From Cynocephalus volans (taxonomy: Eukaryota > Chordata > Mammalia > Dermoptera > Cynocephalidae): 64,000 nt of DNA. The translations under genes and the position numbers were made by a program. The stretch spans positions 28,061,577 through 28,125,576 of the forward strand of contig NC_084462.1 in the NCBI RefSeq assembly GCF_027409185.1, given 5' to 3'. The notes below the pieces were generated by a model. That model saw only the letters and a program-made list of their open reading frames with translations, searched no databases and had not been told where the DNA came from. Below are positions 46,880-58,294 of this stretch, piece after piece; the first letter of the stretch is position 1; every line of letters begins with the position of its first letter.

Positions 46880-47215
46880 TGCTGTGAATTGATTGAATTG
46901 TGTCCCCCAAATTTCATATATTAAAAGCTTAATTCCCACTGTAACTGTTGAAGGTGGGAAATCCTACTATGGTAATTGAAAGGTTTGAAGAGGTGATTAG
47001 ATTGTAGGACCATGCCATAGTGAATGGACTAATAATGGTGTTCAGGGGCATGGTTCTGAGGGCTTTAGAAGAAGAGGACATGAGAGGTCAGTCTCTCTCT
47101 GTTCCACCATTTTCTGCCATGTGAGACCCCTGGGTCACTGTTGCTACCAAGGCCTTCACCAAGTGTGTTGCCTGAACTTTGGACTTCCCAGTCTCTGAAA
47201 CTGTAAGCAATAAAC
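46880..47215 (+). mobile_element. 3' LTR of the MaLR element, 3'-truncated
   Basis: Starts tgctgtgaattgattgaatt; stops near gtaagcaataaac, where L1 text begins. Confidence 0.8.
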
Positions 47216-47360
47216 AACTGGCTCTTTGAAAATGGCAATAAAAATTGGTAAATATCTTCCTACACTGACAAAGAAAAAAAAGAAGACTGAAATTAACATT
47301 AACAGGAATGAAAGAGGGGATTTTACTCAGATCTAACTGACATTAAGAGGATTCTAAGGA

Positions 47361-47457
47361 GAGCTGGGTGGTTAGTTCAGCTGGTTAGAGTGCAGCCTTG
47401 TAACACCAAAGTCAAGGGTTCAGTTCCCCATTCCTTATACTGGCCAGCAGCCAAAAG
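47361..47457 (+). mobile_element. tRNA-derived SINE, monomer
   Basis: Starts gagctgggtggttagttcag. TSD-like aggattctaagga before, aggataataaggga after. Nested in L1. Confidence 0.82.
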
Positions 47458-47759
47458 AAAGGATAATAAGGGAATATTGCAAATAACACTATGCACATAG
47501 ATTTGAAAACTTAGATGAAATGAACTGATTTCTTTAAAAACACAAACAACCAAACTCACTGAAGAAGAAATATAGAAAGTAAGGGAAAAAAAGCAACAAC
47601 AACAACAAAAGTAGAAAATGTGACTAATTGAATTACTAAATGAATTAAATTTATAATCAAAAATCCTCAGAAAAAGAAAACTTCAGACCCAGATGGTACC
47701 ACTGGAATTTTAAAAAGAAAAAAACACCAATTCTACACAGTCTCTTTCAGAAAACAAAA

Positions 47760-47840
47760 GATTGGTTAGAGAGTGGTGCTGGAAACACCAAGGTCAAGAG
47801 TTTGGCTCCTCTTACCAGTCAGCTGCCAAACAAAGAAAAC
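47760..47840 (+). mobile_element. tRNA-derived SINE, 5'-truncated
   Basis: Starts within box A (attggttagagagtgg); box B-like gagtttggctcctc; short A-rich end. Confidence 0.75.
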
Positions 47841-47854
47841 AGAAGGGAACACTT

Positions 47855-47967
47855 ATGGGGTTTTTTGGTTTTTGTCTTTTTGGCAGCTGGGTGGTAGGGG
47901 TATCTAAACCCTTGACCTTGGTGTTATCAGCATCAGGTTCTACTGAGTGAGTTAACGAGCCAGTCCT
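47855..47967 (-). mobile_element. tRNA-derived SINE, monomer, antisense
   Basis: Reverse copy: cccttgaccttggtgttatc. TSD agaagggaacactt (47841-47854) and agaagggagcactt (47968-47981). Confidence 0.85.
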
Positions 47968-48969
47968 AGAAGGGAGCACTTCTGAACTTATTTTATGAGG
48001 TCAGAATTACCCTACTACCAAAATCAGATAAAGATAGTACAAGAAAGAAAAATCACACACCAATATCCTTCAAAAACATAAATGCAAAAACTTCAGCAAA
48101 TGGAATCAACTAGATTAATTAAATATCTTTTTAAAAAGTATTATACCATGGCTAAGTAGGCTTTATGCCAGGAATTCAATAGTGGTTCAATATTTTAAAA
48201 ATCATTGAATGCAAAATCTCAATGAGACATCACTTCATACCCATAAGGATGACTACAAGTTTAAAAAAAAGAAAGAAAATAGCAAGTGTTGGTGAAGATG
48301 TGGAGAAATTGGAAAACTCATTCTCTGCTGGTGGGAATGTAAAATGGTACAGCTGCTATGAAAAGCAGATTGGCAGTTCCTCAAAATGTTAAACATAGAG
48401 TTACCATGTGATCCAACAACTCCACTCTCAGGTATATAACCAGGAGAAATGAAAATATACATCCACACAGAAATTTGTACATGAATGTTAATAGCAGCAT
48501 TATTCATAATAGCCAAAAAAGGAAACAATTCAAATACCAAACAACTGATGAATGGATAAACAAAATCTGGTGTGTATATATATGTATATACACACACACA
48601 CATACAATAGAATATTATTCAGCCATAAAAAGGAATAAGTATTGTTACATTCTACACCATGAACCTTGAAAACATTATACTAAGAGAAAGAAGACAGACA
48701 TCAAAGGTCACACGTTGATGATTCTATGTAAAGGAAAGGCCCAGACATGGCAAATCCACAGAGACAGAAAGTAGATGAGTGGTTTTTAGAGGCTGGAGGG
48801 AAAGGAAGATGGGGAGTGACTGCTAATGGGCATGGAGTTTCTTTTGGGGGATGATGAAAATGTTCTGAAATTAGATAATAGTGATGATTGTACAACTCTG
48901 CAAATATACTTTAAACCACTAAACTGTACACTTTAAAATGGTGAATTTCAAGGTATGTAAATTATATCT

Positions 48970-49382
48970 CAGTTTTAAAGATCAACCAATGTCATATTAC
49001 CAGATCATAGCAAAAGAATGCTGAAAGTATTTGATGAAAATTTAACATCCAGTCCCAGTTTAAAAAAGAAAAGAAAGCAAACAAACTAAACTCAGCAAAC
49101 TAGAAATAGAAGGTAACTTCCTTAACCAGACGAAGGACAGCTACAAAAACCCCACAGCTAACATTATAGTTAATGGTGAAAGAATGCATGTTTTCCCCTA
49201 AGGTCAGGAAAAAGGCAAGGAGGTCCAGCCTCACCACTCTTATTCATCATTGTACTAGAGATCCTGGCCATTGCAGGAAGACAAGGAAACAGACAAGAAG
49301 AAAATGTGTTCAGATTGGAAAGGAAGAAATAAAACTGTTCCTATTTCAGAGACATGATTATCTATGTAGACCATCCTAATGA

Positions 49383-49450
<68 letters not shown>

Positions 49451-50100
49451 CCTAGTCTTAATAACTAAGTTTAGCAAATTCAGAATATACAAGGTCAGTG
49501 TGCAAAAATTAATTGCATTTTTACATACTACCAATGAACAATTGGAAACCAAGATATTTCTTAAATACCATTTACAATAGTTCCAAAAAAGGAAATAAAC
49601 CTAACAAAATCTAATCTAAAAGTTATAAATCTAACAAAATGTGTAAGATCTGTATGTCGAAAACTGCAAAATGCTAAAGACATCAAAGAAGACCCCAAAA
49701 ATGGAGAGGTAAAGTGTGCTTAGATATGACACCAAAACACAATCCATAAAAGGAAAGAAATGTTGATAAATTGGACCATCAAAATTAAAATGATTGTTCT
49801 ATAAAATTAAGAGAATAAAAGACTACATACAGACTGGAAGAAAGCATTTTCAAATCATATATCTGACTAAGGGCTTGTATACAGAATACATATCTCTCTC
49901 TCAAAACTCAAAAATAAGAAAGCACACAACCCAATTTTTTTAACCTAACATTATGAACACATGGACTAATTTTTTTTTTAATAGGCAAAATATTTTTTAC
50001 AACCACTTCACCTAGAAAGATACACAGATGCCAAATAAGCACATGAAAAGATGTTTCACGTTATTAGTCATTAGGGACATGCAAATTAATACCATCGATC
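48970..50100 (+). mobile_element. L1 ORF2 fragment with a long (AC)n tract
   Basis: Forward L1 text: agaaggtaacttccttaacc, ccagcctcaccactcttatt, then degraded ORF2 3' sequence. Split by the microsatellite at 49387. Confidence 0.7.
49387..49448 (+). repeat. (AC)31 microsatellite
   Basis: 62 bases of pure AC repeat within an L1. Confidence 0.97.
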
Positions 50101-50184
50101 CCCACCTCTACCAACCCCATAGGCAACATTTGTTATGATTTCTATCACCCGAAAAGACACTTGCCATTTCTTAAACTTCAAATA

Positions 50185-50322
50185 GGGCTGAGCCCGTGGC
50201 GCACTCGGTAGCGTGCTGCGCTAGCAGCGCGGCGACGCTCCCGCCGCCGCGGGTTCAGATCCTATATAAGGATGATCAGTGCACTCCCTGGCTGAGCGCC
50301 GGTCACCGGAAAAAAAAAAAAA
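50185..50322 (+). mobile_element. GC-rich variant tRNA-derived SINE
   Basis: Starts gggctgagcccgtggcgcac; box A tggcgcactcgg and box B ggttcagatcc fit RNA polymerase III consensus; very GC-rich middle (gcgcggcgacgctcccgccg). Second unit shortened; A tail. Exact 12-base TSD aaacttcaaata at 50173-50184 and 50323-50334. The only copy of this type in the window. Confidence 0.9.
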
Positions 50323-50556
50323 AAACTTCAAATAAATGAAATCATAAGTATGCACTCTTTTATGTCTGGCTTCCTTTGCTCAACCTAATTCTTTCCAGAT
50401 GCATCTATGTTATTGAGTGTAGTTGTTTATTCTATTTATTGCTGGTTTGTATTGTACTGTATGAATACACTATAATTTGATTATACATTCTTCTGCTGGT
50501 GGATATTTTGGTTGTTTCTGGATTTTGGCTACTACACATTCATATATAAATCTTTA

Positions 50557-50664
50557 GGCTGGCCAGTTAGCTCAATTGGTTAGAGCACGGTGTTATAACA
50601 CCAAGGTCAAGGATTTAGAGGCTCGTACTGGCCAGCTGCCAAAAAAAAAACAAAACTAACAAAC
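50557..50664 (+). mobile_element. tRNA-derived SINE, monomer
   Basis: Starts ggctggccagttagctcaat. TSD aaatcttt at 50548-50555 and 50665-50672. Confidence 0.88.
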
Positions 50665-50964
50665 AAATCTTTGTGAAAACATATGTTTTCATTTCTACTG
50701 AATAAATAACCCAGGAGTGGAATCACTGGGACATATGATAAGTGCATGTTTAACTCAATAAGAAACTGCCAAAGTGCTGTGCCATTATTTGTTTTCATTA
50801 GCAACGTCTGACAAGTCTAGTTGCTCTGCATCCTCGACAGCACTACATATTATCAATCTTTTTCATTTTAGTCATTGGCATCTCATTTTGGATTTAATCT
50901 GCATTTTCTTGCAACCAATTATGTTAAGCATTTTCTTATTTGCTTATTTACCATCCACATGTTT

Positions 50965-51030
50965 TCTTTTGGTGGGGGGAGGAGGCAGCTGGCAAGTTTG
51001 GGGATCTGAAACCTTGACCTTGATGTTGCC
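50965..51030 (-). mobile_element. tRNA-derived SINE fragment, antisense
   Basis: Reverse copy of the 3' half only (gggatctgaaaccttgacct). Flanked by ccatccacat and ccatccatat. Confidence 0.7.
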
Positions 51031-52202
51031 ATCCATATATTTTCTTTGGAGAAGTGTTGTTCAAAACTTTGGCCATTTCTTATTGGTTTTGTTCTTCACA
51101 TTATTGAGTTGTAAGACTTCTTCATATATTCTGGATTCTAGTCCTTATCAGATGTGTTTTACAAATATTTTTTCCTGGTTTGTGACTTGTTTTTCAGTTT
51201 CTGAGCTGTGTCTTTTGAAGACCAGAAACTTAATTTTGATGAGGTCCAATTTATCAGCTTTTTTTCTTTCACATTCCATGCTTTTTGTGTCTAAAGACAT
51301 ATTTGCTTATCCCAAGGTCAAAATTTTTTTTTTCTGTTTTCTTCTAGATCTTTTATAGTTAGTTTTTAGCTTTTATGTATAAGCTTATGATCTATTTGGC
51401 AATTTTTTTATTATGGTTCAAGTTCAGTAACAATGTTCATTTTTTGGTGTATGTCTAGCTAACTGTTCCAGCACTATTTGATGAAAAAAATATATTCTTT
51501 CCCTGTTTCTTGTATTTTGAAGCCCTATTATTTGGTGCATATACATTTAGGATTGCTAAGTCTTCTTGATGAATTGAGCCTTTTGTCATCATAAAATGTC
51601 CTTCTTTATCTTTGATATGAATGTAGCCATTCCACCTTTCTTACGGTTAGTGAATGCATGGTTTATCTTTTTTGCATCTTTTTACTTTCCACCTATCTGT
51701 GTTTTTATATTTAAATTGCATCTCTTGAAAACAGCCTATGATTTGGTCTTGTTTTATTATTCAATTTGTCAAATTCTACCTTTAATAACGTTTTGTCCAT
51801 TTATATTTAATATAATTGTTGATGTGAAGATTGTTGTGCTTTTCTACTAATTGTCCATCTGTTCTTTGCTCCTGTGTTCTTCCTTTTCTGCCTTCTTTTG
51901 GATTAATCAAGTTTTTTATTTGCTTGTTTTAAAATTTTCATTATCTCCTCCTTTGGTTTTTTAACTACACCTCTTCGTATATTTTATTGATTGCTCTAGA
52001 AATTTCAAAACTGATCCTTATCTTAGATTATCTTGAATCAGTTTACCACTTCACACATTGGATAAGGACCTCTCAACAGTTTATAATTCTATTTCTCTGC
52101 TCCCATCCTTTGTGTTATTATTGTAATGTATTTTACTTCCACATATGCTATAAACCTCACAACGCATTGTTAGTATTTTTTGCTTTTAAGAGGAAAAATG
52201 TT

Positions 52203-52304
52203 GGGTCGGCCCATGGCTCACTTGGGATAGCGTGGTGCTGACAACACCAAGTCAAGCATTAAGATCCACTTACTGGTCATCTTTTATTAAGAAAAATAAA
52301 AGAG
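52203..52304 (+). mobile_element. tRNA-derived SINE, monomer
   Basis: Starts gggtcggcccatggctcact; second-unit-type sequence. TSD-like gaggaaaaatgt before and gagaaaaaatgt after. Confidence 0.85.
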
Positions 52305-53483
52305 AAAAAATGTCTCTTATTTTCTCGACATAGTTACACTTTTTGATGCTCTTCATTCCTTCTCTAAAATCTGAGTTTCCATCTGATATCATTTTCTTTC
52401 AGTATTACAAACATCCTATTGCAATATCATATGGCGCATGTCTGCTAGAAACAAATTTTCTCCTTTATTTTTGTTTGTCAAAAAAAGTCCTTATTTTACC
52501 TTTATTTTTGAAGGACATCTTCACTGGGTATAGAATTCTAGACTGACAGGCTTTATTTTCAGACTTCAAAGTTGTCTTTTTATTGTCTTCTGGCTCCCAG
52601 TGTTTCTGATTAGGTACTAACCAGCATTCTTTTATTGTTCCCTTTATTTTATGTCTTTTTTTTCTCTATCTCCTTTTAGAATATTCTGTTTACCTTTGGT
52701 TTTCAGCAGCTTGACACTATTTTGCTTAGGTGCAGTTTTCTTTGTGTTTATCCAGTTTAAGCTTCATTAAGTTTTGTGGATCTGTAGGTTGATTCTCATC
52801 AATCAAAGTGGGAAATTTGGTTTCACTTTCTGTTTGACCTACCAAACCTGACCCTCCTACAGATAACTATAAACTCTATAAACACATTTTTTAATGACAT
52901 GATGTCACTAGAGAGTAAGCAAAGCTAACGCTAGAGAGTGAACAAAGCTGGCAGATTCTGGAGGGGAACTGAAAATTGGAAGAAGGCACTGGCATAAGGT
53001 AAGTTTCCTATTTTTACAACTTTTAGCCTGAGGACAAACCAAAGTCAGTGCCATATAGACAGTGCTCTGTCTGATCTAAAATCAAATTTCTGTCTGGAAA
53101 AACCAGAAGACAGTATTCAGAAAAACCCAGCTAATAAAAGTAAATCTTGGAAAGAGAAGAGTTGCGGGAGTATTAAATTACAATCTAAGTCTACCCAAGT
53201 CTCTGGCTTACCTCGAAACCATGCATGTAAGTGCAGACTTAAAGCAACTAAAAGAACTGAATGGAGATTTGAGCTGCCTCCCAAGAGATAGAGTTTGAAT
53301 GTGAGTCCACCAAAGTAATTGCCTGCTAAAACAAAACTATCAGCACTCTACAGAGTTACATAAAAGAATCCAGAATCTCCCCAATGTGATATTCACAATG
53401 GCCGGGATTCACGCCAAAATCCTCAACACACAGCAAACAAGAAAATGTGACAGATATCAAGAGAAAATAAAGGACCTAATGCC

Positions 53484-53966
53484 TGTTACAGGCACCAAGT
53501 TCCTCTGCCCCTTCACCAGAAACAAAAGACTTGAAAATCAAATGTTGGTGCAAGAACTGGAAGCTTTTATTCAGGACCAGCACCCAGGGAGACAGTCAGG
53601 CTAAAACTGTCTCAAAGCCTCGGGTTTTCAGAAGGGCATTTATAAAGACAAAGGGCAAAGGGAGAGCTGTATTAAAAACGATGCAGGGATGGGAGTCGGC
53701 AACTACGTGCAGGTCAGCATGATTTAATCTTTCTTTGTGTTCAGTCCTGTGAGGCCTGGAATCAGACTTCTTGGCTCTGACTTTATCTCCTTCCTAGGAC
53801 ATCTGTAACCTCAAATAGAAACTGTCAGATCTACAAGTTACTAATATATGACCTTGCTTTATTACTCCTACAAGTTGCAGTGATTGTCCATTGTTCAAGC
53901 AGAATTCTTTCCTAAGCACTAAGCTGCAACATGGCTGGTCTTGTGCTAAAAATTTATGTTCTATCA
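53484..53966 (-). mobile_element. ERV1-type solo LTR
   Basis: On the minus strand TG...CA ends, a TATA-like tataaatgcc, AATAAA (gaataaaagcttcc) and a GT-rich U5-like end. About 483 bp; near-match 4-base TSD (tgcc/ggcc). U5 resembles the LTR at 58295. Confidence 0.7.
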
Positions 53967-54172
53967 GGCCAACCCCAAGATGACCCAAATGTTGACATTA
54001 GCACTATCGTATTTTTAAGTAGTTATTATTATTACACCAATGAAGTAAAAGAAATATTTTCACAATGAATTAAAAGATTAAAAATCTTAGCCAAGAAAGT
54101 GAAACTATGAAAAAGAAACAAATGGAAATAATAGAACTAAAAAATAAAATACCTAAAATACAAAATTCATCT

Positions 54173-54275
54173 GGCTGGCTGGTTAGCTCAGTTGATTAGA
54201 GCACAGTGTCATAACTCCAAGGTCAAAGGTTTAGAGCCCTGTACCAGCCAGCTGCCAAAAAGAAAAAAAAAAAAA
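54173..54275 (+). mobile_element. tRNA-derived SINE, monomer
   Basis: Starts ggctggctggttagctcagt; A-rich tail; splits the HAL1-type ORF1. Confidence 0.86.
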
Positions 54276-54435
54276 GTTAGATGGGCTTAATAGCAGAATA
54301 GAGATAGTAGAAGAAAATCAGTCATCTTAAAGATAGATCAATAGAAATTATCCAGTTTTGAAAAAGAGAAAGACACCATTTTTTTTCAGTGAGCAGAGCT
54401 TCAGAGACCTGTACGACAATATCAAAAGATCTTGT

Positions 54436-55600
54436 ATATTTGTGAGATTCTTCAATATTGTCCCACATGTCAATGACATTCTGTCAGTGCTTTTAAAAAT
54501 AATTTCTATTGACCTTTAAGTTCAATGATACTTTCCTTCTGCTGTGTCCAATCTGCTGTTAAACTCAACCAACAAACTTTCATCTGAAGCATTGTAATGT
54601 TTAGTTCTGGAATTTACAATTTTTTAAAAGAGATGTTATTTCTCTCCTGGAATCCTCCATATCTACCCATTCTACCTATCTTTTCTGATAATTTTAAAAA
54701 TACATTTATAGTAGTTGATTTTAATTCCTTGTGTCTTACTCCGTTTTCTGCTTTTATAACAGAATACCACACACTGGTTAATTTATAAAGACAAGAAGTC
54801 TACTTATCTCATAGTCCTGGAAGTGGGGAAGTCCAAGGTCTAGAGGCTGAGTCTAGTTAGGGCCTTCATGCTTTATGATAACCTGGAGGAAGACATCACA
54901 TGGTGAGGAACTGCATGAGACAGAGAGAAAATAGGGCCTAACTCATCCTTTTATCAGGAGCCCACTCCCACAATAACTAATTCACTCCACCAATAATGGC
55001 ATTAATCTATTCATGAGGGTGGAGCCCTCATGGCCTAAATGCCTCTTAAAGGCCCCACCTCTTAATGCCATCAAAATGGCAATTAAATTTTAGCATGTGT
55101 TTCGTAGGGGAGATTCAGACCATAGCACCTTATCTACTAATTCATCTGTGGGTTTGCTTCTAATGACTATTTTTTGTTTTGTTTTGCTTTGTTTTGTTTT
55201 CTCTCCATTATAAGTGACATTTCCATGTTTCCTTGCATGTATTTCTCATAAATTTTTATTTGTGCTGGACATTATGTATAAAAGAAAAGTAGAAGTTAAT
55301 GTATTATATTTTTGTTTTGCTCACTTTTTCTTAGAGGATACAATCCCTTTCCTCTGCTAGGAAGATACGGTAGGAGGCTGATCATTCTAATGCTTCTGGA
55401 ACATAGTTAATCTGGCCTGCAGCCTAATTGGATTGAGTTCACCTCTGGTTTCAAATGGGACTAAGAATACCTCTCTTTGTCCTTCAGCCCAAATCCCAAC
55501 TTCCAGAGCCACCATAGAGGGGCTAATCTCTTTGAGCTTGCCAAGATTTGAGCTCAGAAGGAGTCTAGTGTAGCTTTGGTTGGTTTTGCTTCACCTTTGT
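54436..55600 (-). mobile_element. Antisense L1M/HAL1-type sequence split by a MaLR LTR
   Basis: After 54435 the text switches to reverse ORF1-type (gtttagttctggaatttaca), so two related pieces meet head to head. Beyond the LTR, 55128-55600 looks like an old L1 3' region, with less certainty. Confidence 0.5.
54732..55127 (-). mobile_element. MaLR/MLT1-like solo LTR
   Basis: 396 bp, starts tgtcttactccgttttctgc, ends gaccatagca. Near-match TSD ccttg/cctta. Confidence 0.82.
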
Positions 55601-55603
55601 GTC

Positions 55604-55812
55604 AGGGTGCTTCAAAATGTTTATGGAAAAATAGAATTAAATTATAATGCGGTGCTGGCCAGTTAGCTCAGTTGGTTAGAGCATGCTGCTGATATCACCA
55701 AGTTCCAGGGCTCAATCCCTGTACTGACCAGCCACAAAAAAAAAAAAAAAGAAAGAAAGAAAGAAAAATAATAATACAAATATTTCCATGAACTTTCTGA
55801 AGTACTCTCATA
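55604..55812. mobile_element. Mariner-like MITE split by a SINE
   Basis: Left arm gggtgcttcaaaatgtttat and right arm tttccatgaactttctgaag form an inverted repeat with the SINE near the centre. Confidence 0.7.
55654..55766 (+). mobile_element. tRNA-derived SINE, monomer
   Basis: Starts gctggccagttagctcagtt; ends in A then gaaa repeats. Inserted in the MITE centre. Confidence 0.87.
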
Positions 55813-56028
55813 TTTAACTCTAGTATTTTCCTGGAATCTAATCACAATGAGACTGTGCCAACTCTCTCTGCTTTGTAGCTTCAACTCCATCGATACACAA
55901 TGAGCAAAATTTCCAGAAGTGGGGAATGTAAGGTTGTCAGGCTATCCAGCCTATTTATTTATTTTTAAGAAATATATAATCATTTTTTAAAAAAAAGAAA
56001 TATATAATCATTAGAATATAAAACTTTT

Positions 56029-56200
56029 GGGGGTCAGCCCGTGGCTCACTTGGGAGAGTGTGGTGCTGATAACACCAAGGCCACAGGTTCGGATCCCTAT
56101 ATAGGGATGGCTGGTTAGCTCACTTGGTAGAGCGTGGTGCTGACAACACCAAGTCAAGGGTTAAGATCCCCTTACTGGTCATCTTTTAAAAAAAAAAAAA
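56029..56200 (+). mobile_element. tRNA-derived SINE, dimer
   Basis: Units joined by 'ccctatatagggatggctgg'. TSD agaatataaaactttt at both sides. Confidence 0.93.
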
Positions 56201-57008
56201 GAATATAAAACTTTTTTAAGAACACATTTACCTTACACCTGCTAGACAAATCAACTTTTTTTGAATGTGTATATTTATGGTATTTTACTTAGTTGAAATA
56301 TCATTTTGGTTGTAAAAATAATATCCTATTACAAAAAAAATCAATGTGTTTGAGCTGCTTTTACAAGTGGACTAATAACTTCTAAACTAAACAATATTTT
56401 TATATATGTATTTTTATTGGGATATAATTCACATACCATAAAATTCATCCTTTTACATACATTTCAGTGGTTTTTAATGTGTTTACAAGGTTATGCAACA
56501 ATCACCACTATAATTTCACAGCACTTTCATCACCCCAAAAAGAAATCCCAAATGCATTAGCAATCACTCTTTATTTGCCCCCTCTCCAAAGCCTCTGAAA
56601 ATCATTAATCTGTTTTCTGTCTCTATGCATTTGCCTATTCTGGACATTCCATATAAATGGAATCATATAATACGTGACTTTTTGTGTCTGCATAATTGTT
56701 AGCATGTTTTCAAGGTTCATCATGTATGTAGCATGTACCAGTACTTCGTTCTTTTTATGGCTGGATAATATTTCATTGTATGCATGTACCACATTTTGTT
56801 TATTCACTCATGAAATGATGGACATTTGGATTGTTTCATCTTTTGGCTATTACGAATAATGCTACTATGAACATTTGTTATCAGTTTTTTGTGTAAACGT
56901 ATGTTTTAAATTCTCTTGGATATATACCTAGAGTGGAATTGTTGGGTGTGGTAACTTCATGTTTAACTTTTTGAAGAACTACCAAACTGTTTTCCGAAGT
57001 AGCTGAGA

Positions 57009-57120
57009 GAGCTGGCCAGTTAGCTCAGTTGGTTAAAGCACAGCCTTATAACACCAAGGTCATGGGGAACCCTTTATTGGCCACCCACCAAAAAAAAAAA
57101 AGTATAAAATAAACAAATAA
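57009..57120 (+). mobile_element. tRNA-derived SINE, monomer
   Basis: Starts gagctggccagttagctcag. TSD gtagctgaga before, gtggctgaga after. Confidence 0.87.
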
Positions 57121-58294
57121 AGTGGCTGAGACGTTTTACATTCCCACCAGCAATGTCTGAGGGTTTTAATTTCTCCACACTCTTACAAACACTTATTACT
57201 GTCCATCTTTTTTTCCCCCTACTATATGTGAAGTAGTATCTCACTGTGCTTTTGATTTGCCTTTTCCTAATGACTGATGATGTTGAGTACTTTTGCACAT
57301 GCTTATTAGCCATTCGTATATCTTCCCTGAAGAAATGTGTATCCAGATCCTTTGCCCATTTTAAATTGAGCTATCTGTCTTTTTATTGTTGAGTTGTAAA
57401 AGTCCCTTATATATTCTGGATATTAAATCCTTGTCAGGCAAATAACTTGCAAATATTTTCTTCCAGTCTGTGGGATGTCTTTTCACTTTCTTGATGGTGT
57501 CCTTTGAGGCAAAAAGTTTTTAATTTTACAAGGTCCAATTTATCTATTTTTTTCTTTGTAGCTTGTGCTTCGAGTGTCATATATAAGAAACCATTGCTTC
57601 ATCCAAGGTCATAATAATTTGTACCTATGTCTTCTCCCAAGAGTTTTACAGTCTCAGCTCTTAAATTTAGATCTATGATCCACTTTCAGTAATTTTTTAT
57701 ATGGTGTGAGGTAGGGGTCCAATTTCATTCTTGTGCATGTGGCTACTCAGTTGTCCTAGCACCATTTGTTGTAAAGATTATTTTTTCCCATCGAATGGTG
57801 TTGGCATCCTTGTCAAAAATTAATTGTATGCCAGTACCAACAGTCTTGATTACTGCAGCTTTGTAGTAAATTTTGAAATGAGGAAATGTGAATTCTCCAA
57901 CTTTGGTTTTCTTTTTCAAGATTTTTTTGGTTATTTGGAATCTCTTGAATTTCCACATGAATTTTTAGGATTAGCTTATCAATTTCTGAAGAAAAAAAAA
58001 AGCCAGCTGGGGATTTTGATAGGGATTGGTTTGTATCTATAGGTCACTTGGGGAGTACTAGAATCTTGACACCTTAACATTAAGTCTCCTAATTCATGAA
58101 CATGTCTTTCTGTTCATGTAGGTCTTCTTTAGTTTCTTTTGATGACATTTTAGTTTTCAGTATTTAAATTTTGCCTTACTTTTGTTAAATTTATTGCTAA
58201 GTATTTTATTCTTTTAATGGAATTGTTTTGTTTATTCCATTATTGAATTGTTAGTGAATAGAAATACAGTTAATTTTTCTATATTGATTGTATA

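Larger units (their letters stand above)
44663..47215 (+). mobile_element. Two-LTR MaLR (MST/THE1-like) element
   Basis: Two related LTRs at 44663-45345 and 46880-47215 flank about 1.5 kb of internal sequence. The internal part begins near gaaaatgtggaagtggcttt and aactgggtaatgggcaacgg, text typical of THE1/MST internal regions. MaLR elements are non-autonomous and usually lack working genes, which fits. The 5' LTR has an insertion and the 3' LTR lacks its last 60 or so bases. Confidence 0.85.
47216..48965 (+). mobile_element. L1 (ORF2 and 3' end), internally deleted, with nested SINEs
   Basis: Forward RT-region text (caactggctctttgaaaatg) to about 48200, then jumps to the ORF2 3' end (gcaagtgttggtgaagatgt) and 3'UTR (aaaccactaaactgtacact). 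Holds three SINEs. Confidence 0.7.
50335..52910 (-). mobile_element. Antisense L1 with nested SINEs
   Basis: Reverse L1 text: cctttgctcaacctaattct, ccatccacatgttttctttt, ttgaaaacagcctatgattt, gacatcttcactgggtatag. Order runs from the 3' end (left) to ORF1 (right). No long frame. Confidence 0.75.
52930..54435 (+). mobile_element. HAL1/L1M ORF1-type element with nested LTR and SINE
   Basis: Forward text: cataaaagaatccagaatct, aaacaaatggaaataataga, gatgggcttaatagcagaat, typical of HAL1/L1M ORF1. Split by an LTR at 53484 and a SINE at 54173. Confidence 0.7.

Noticed and set aside
49387-49448. Regularly spaced repeats as a CRISPR-like array
   Set aside because: The dense repeats are a simple (AC)n tract and dispersed SINEs; no spacer structure, and the genome is mammalian.
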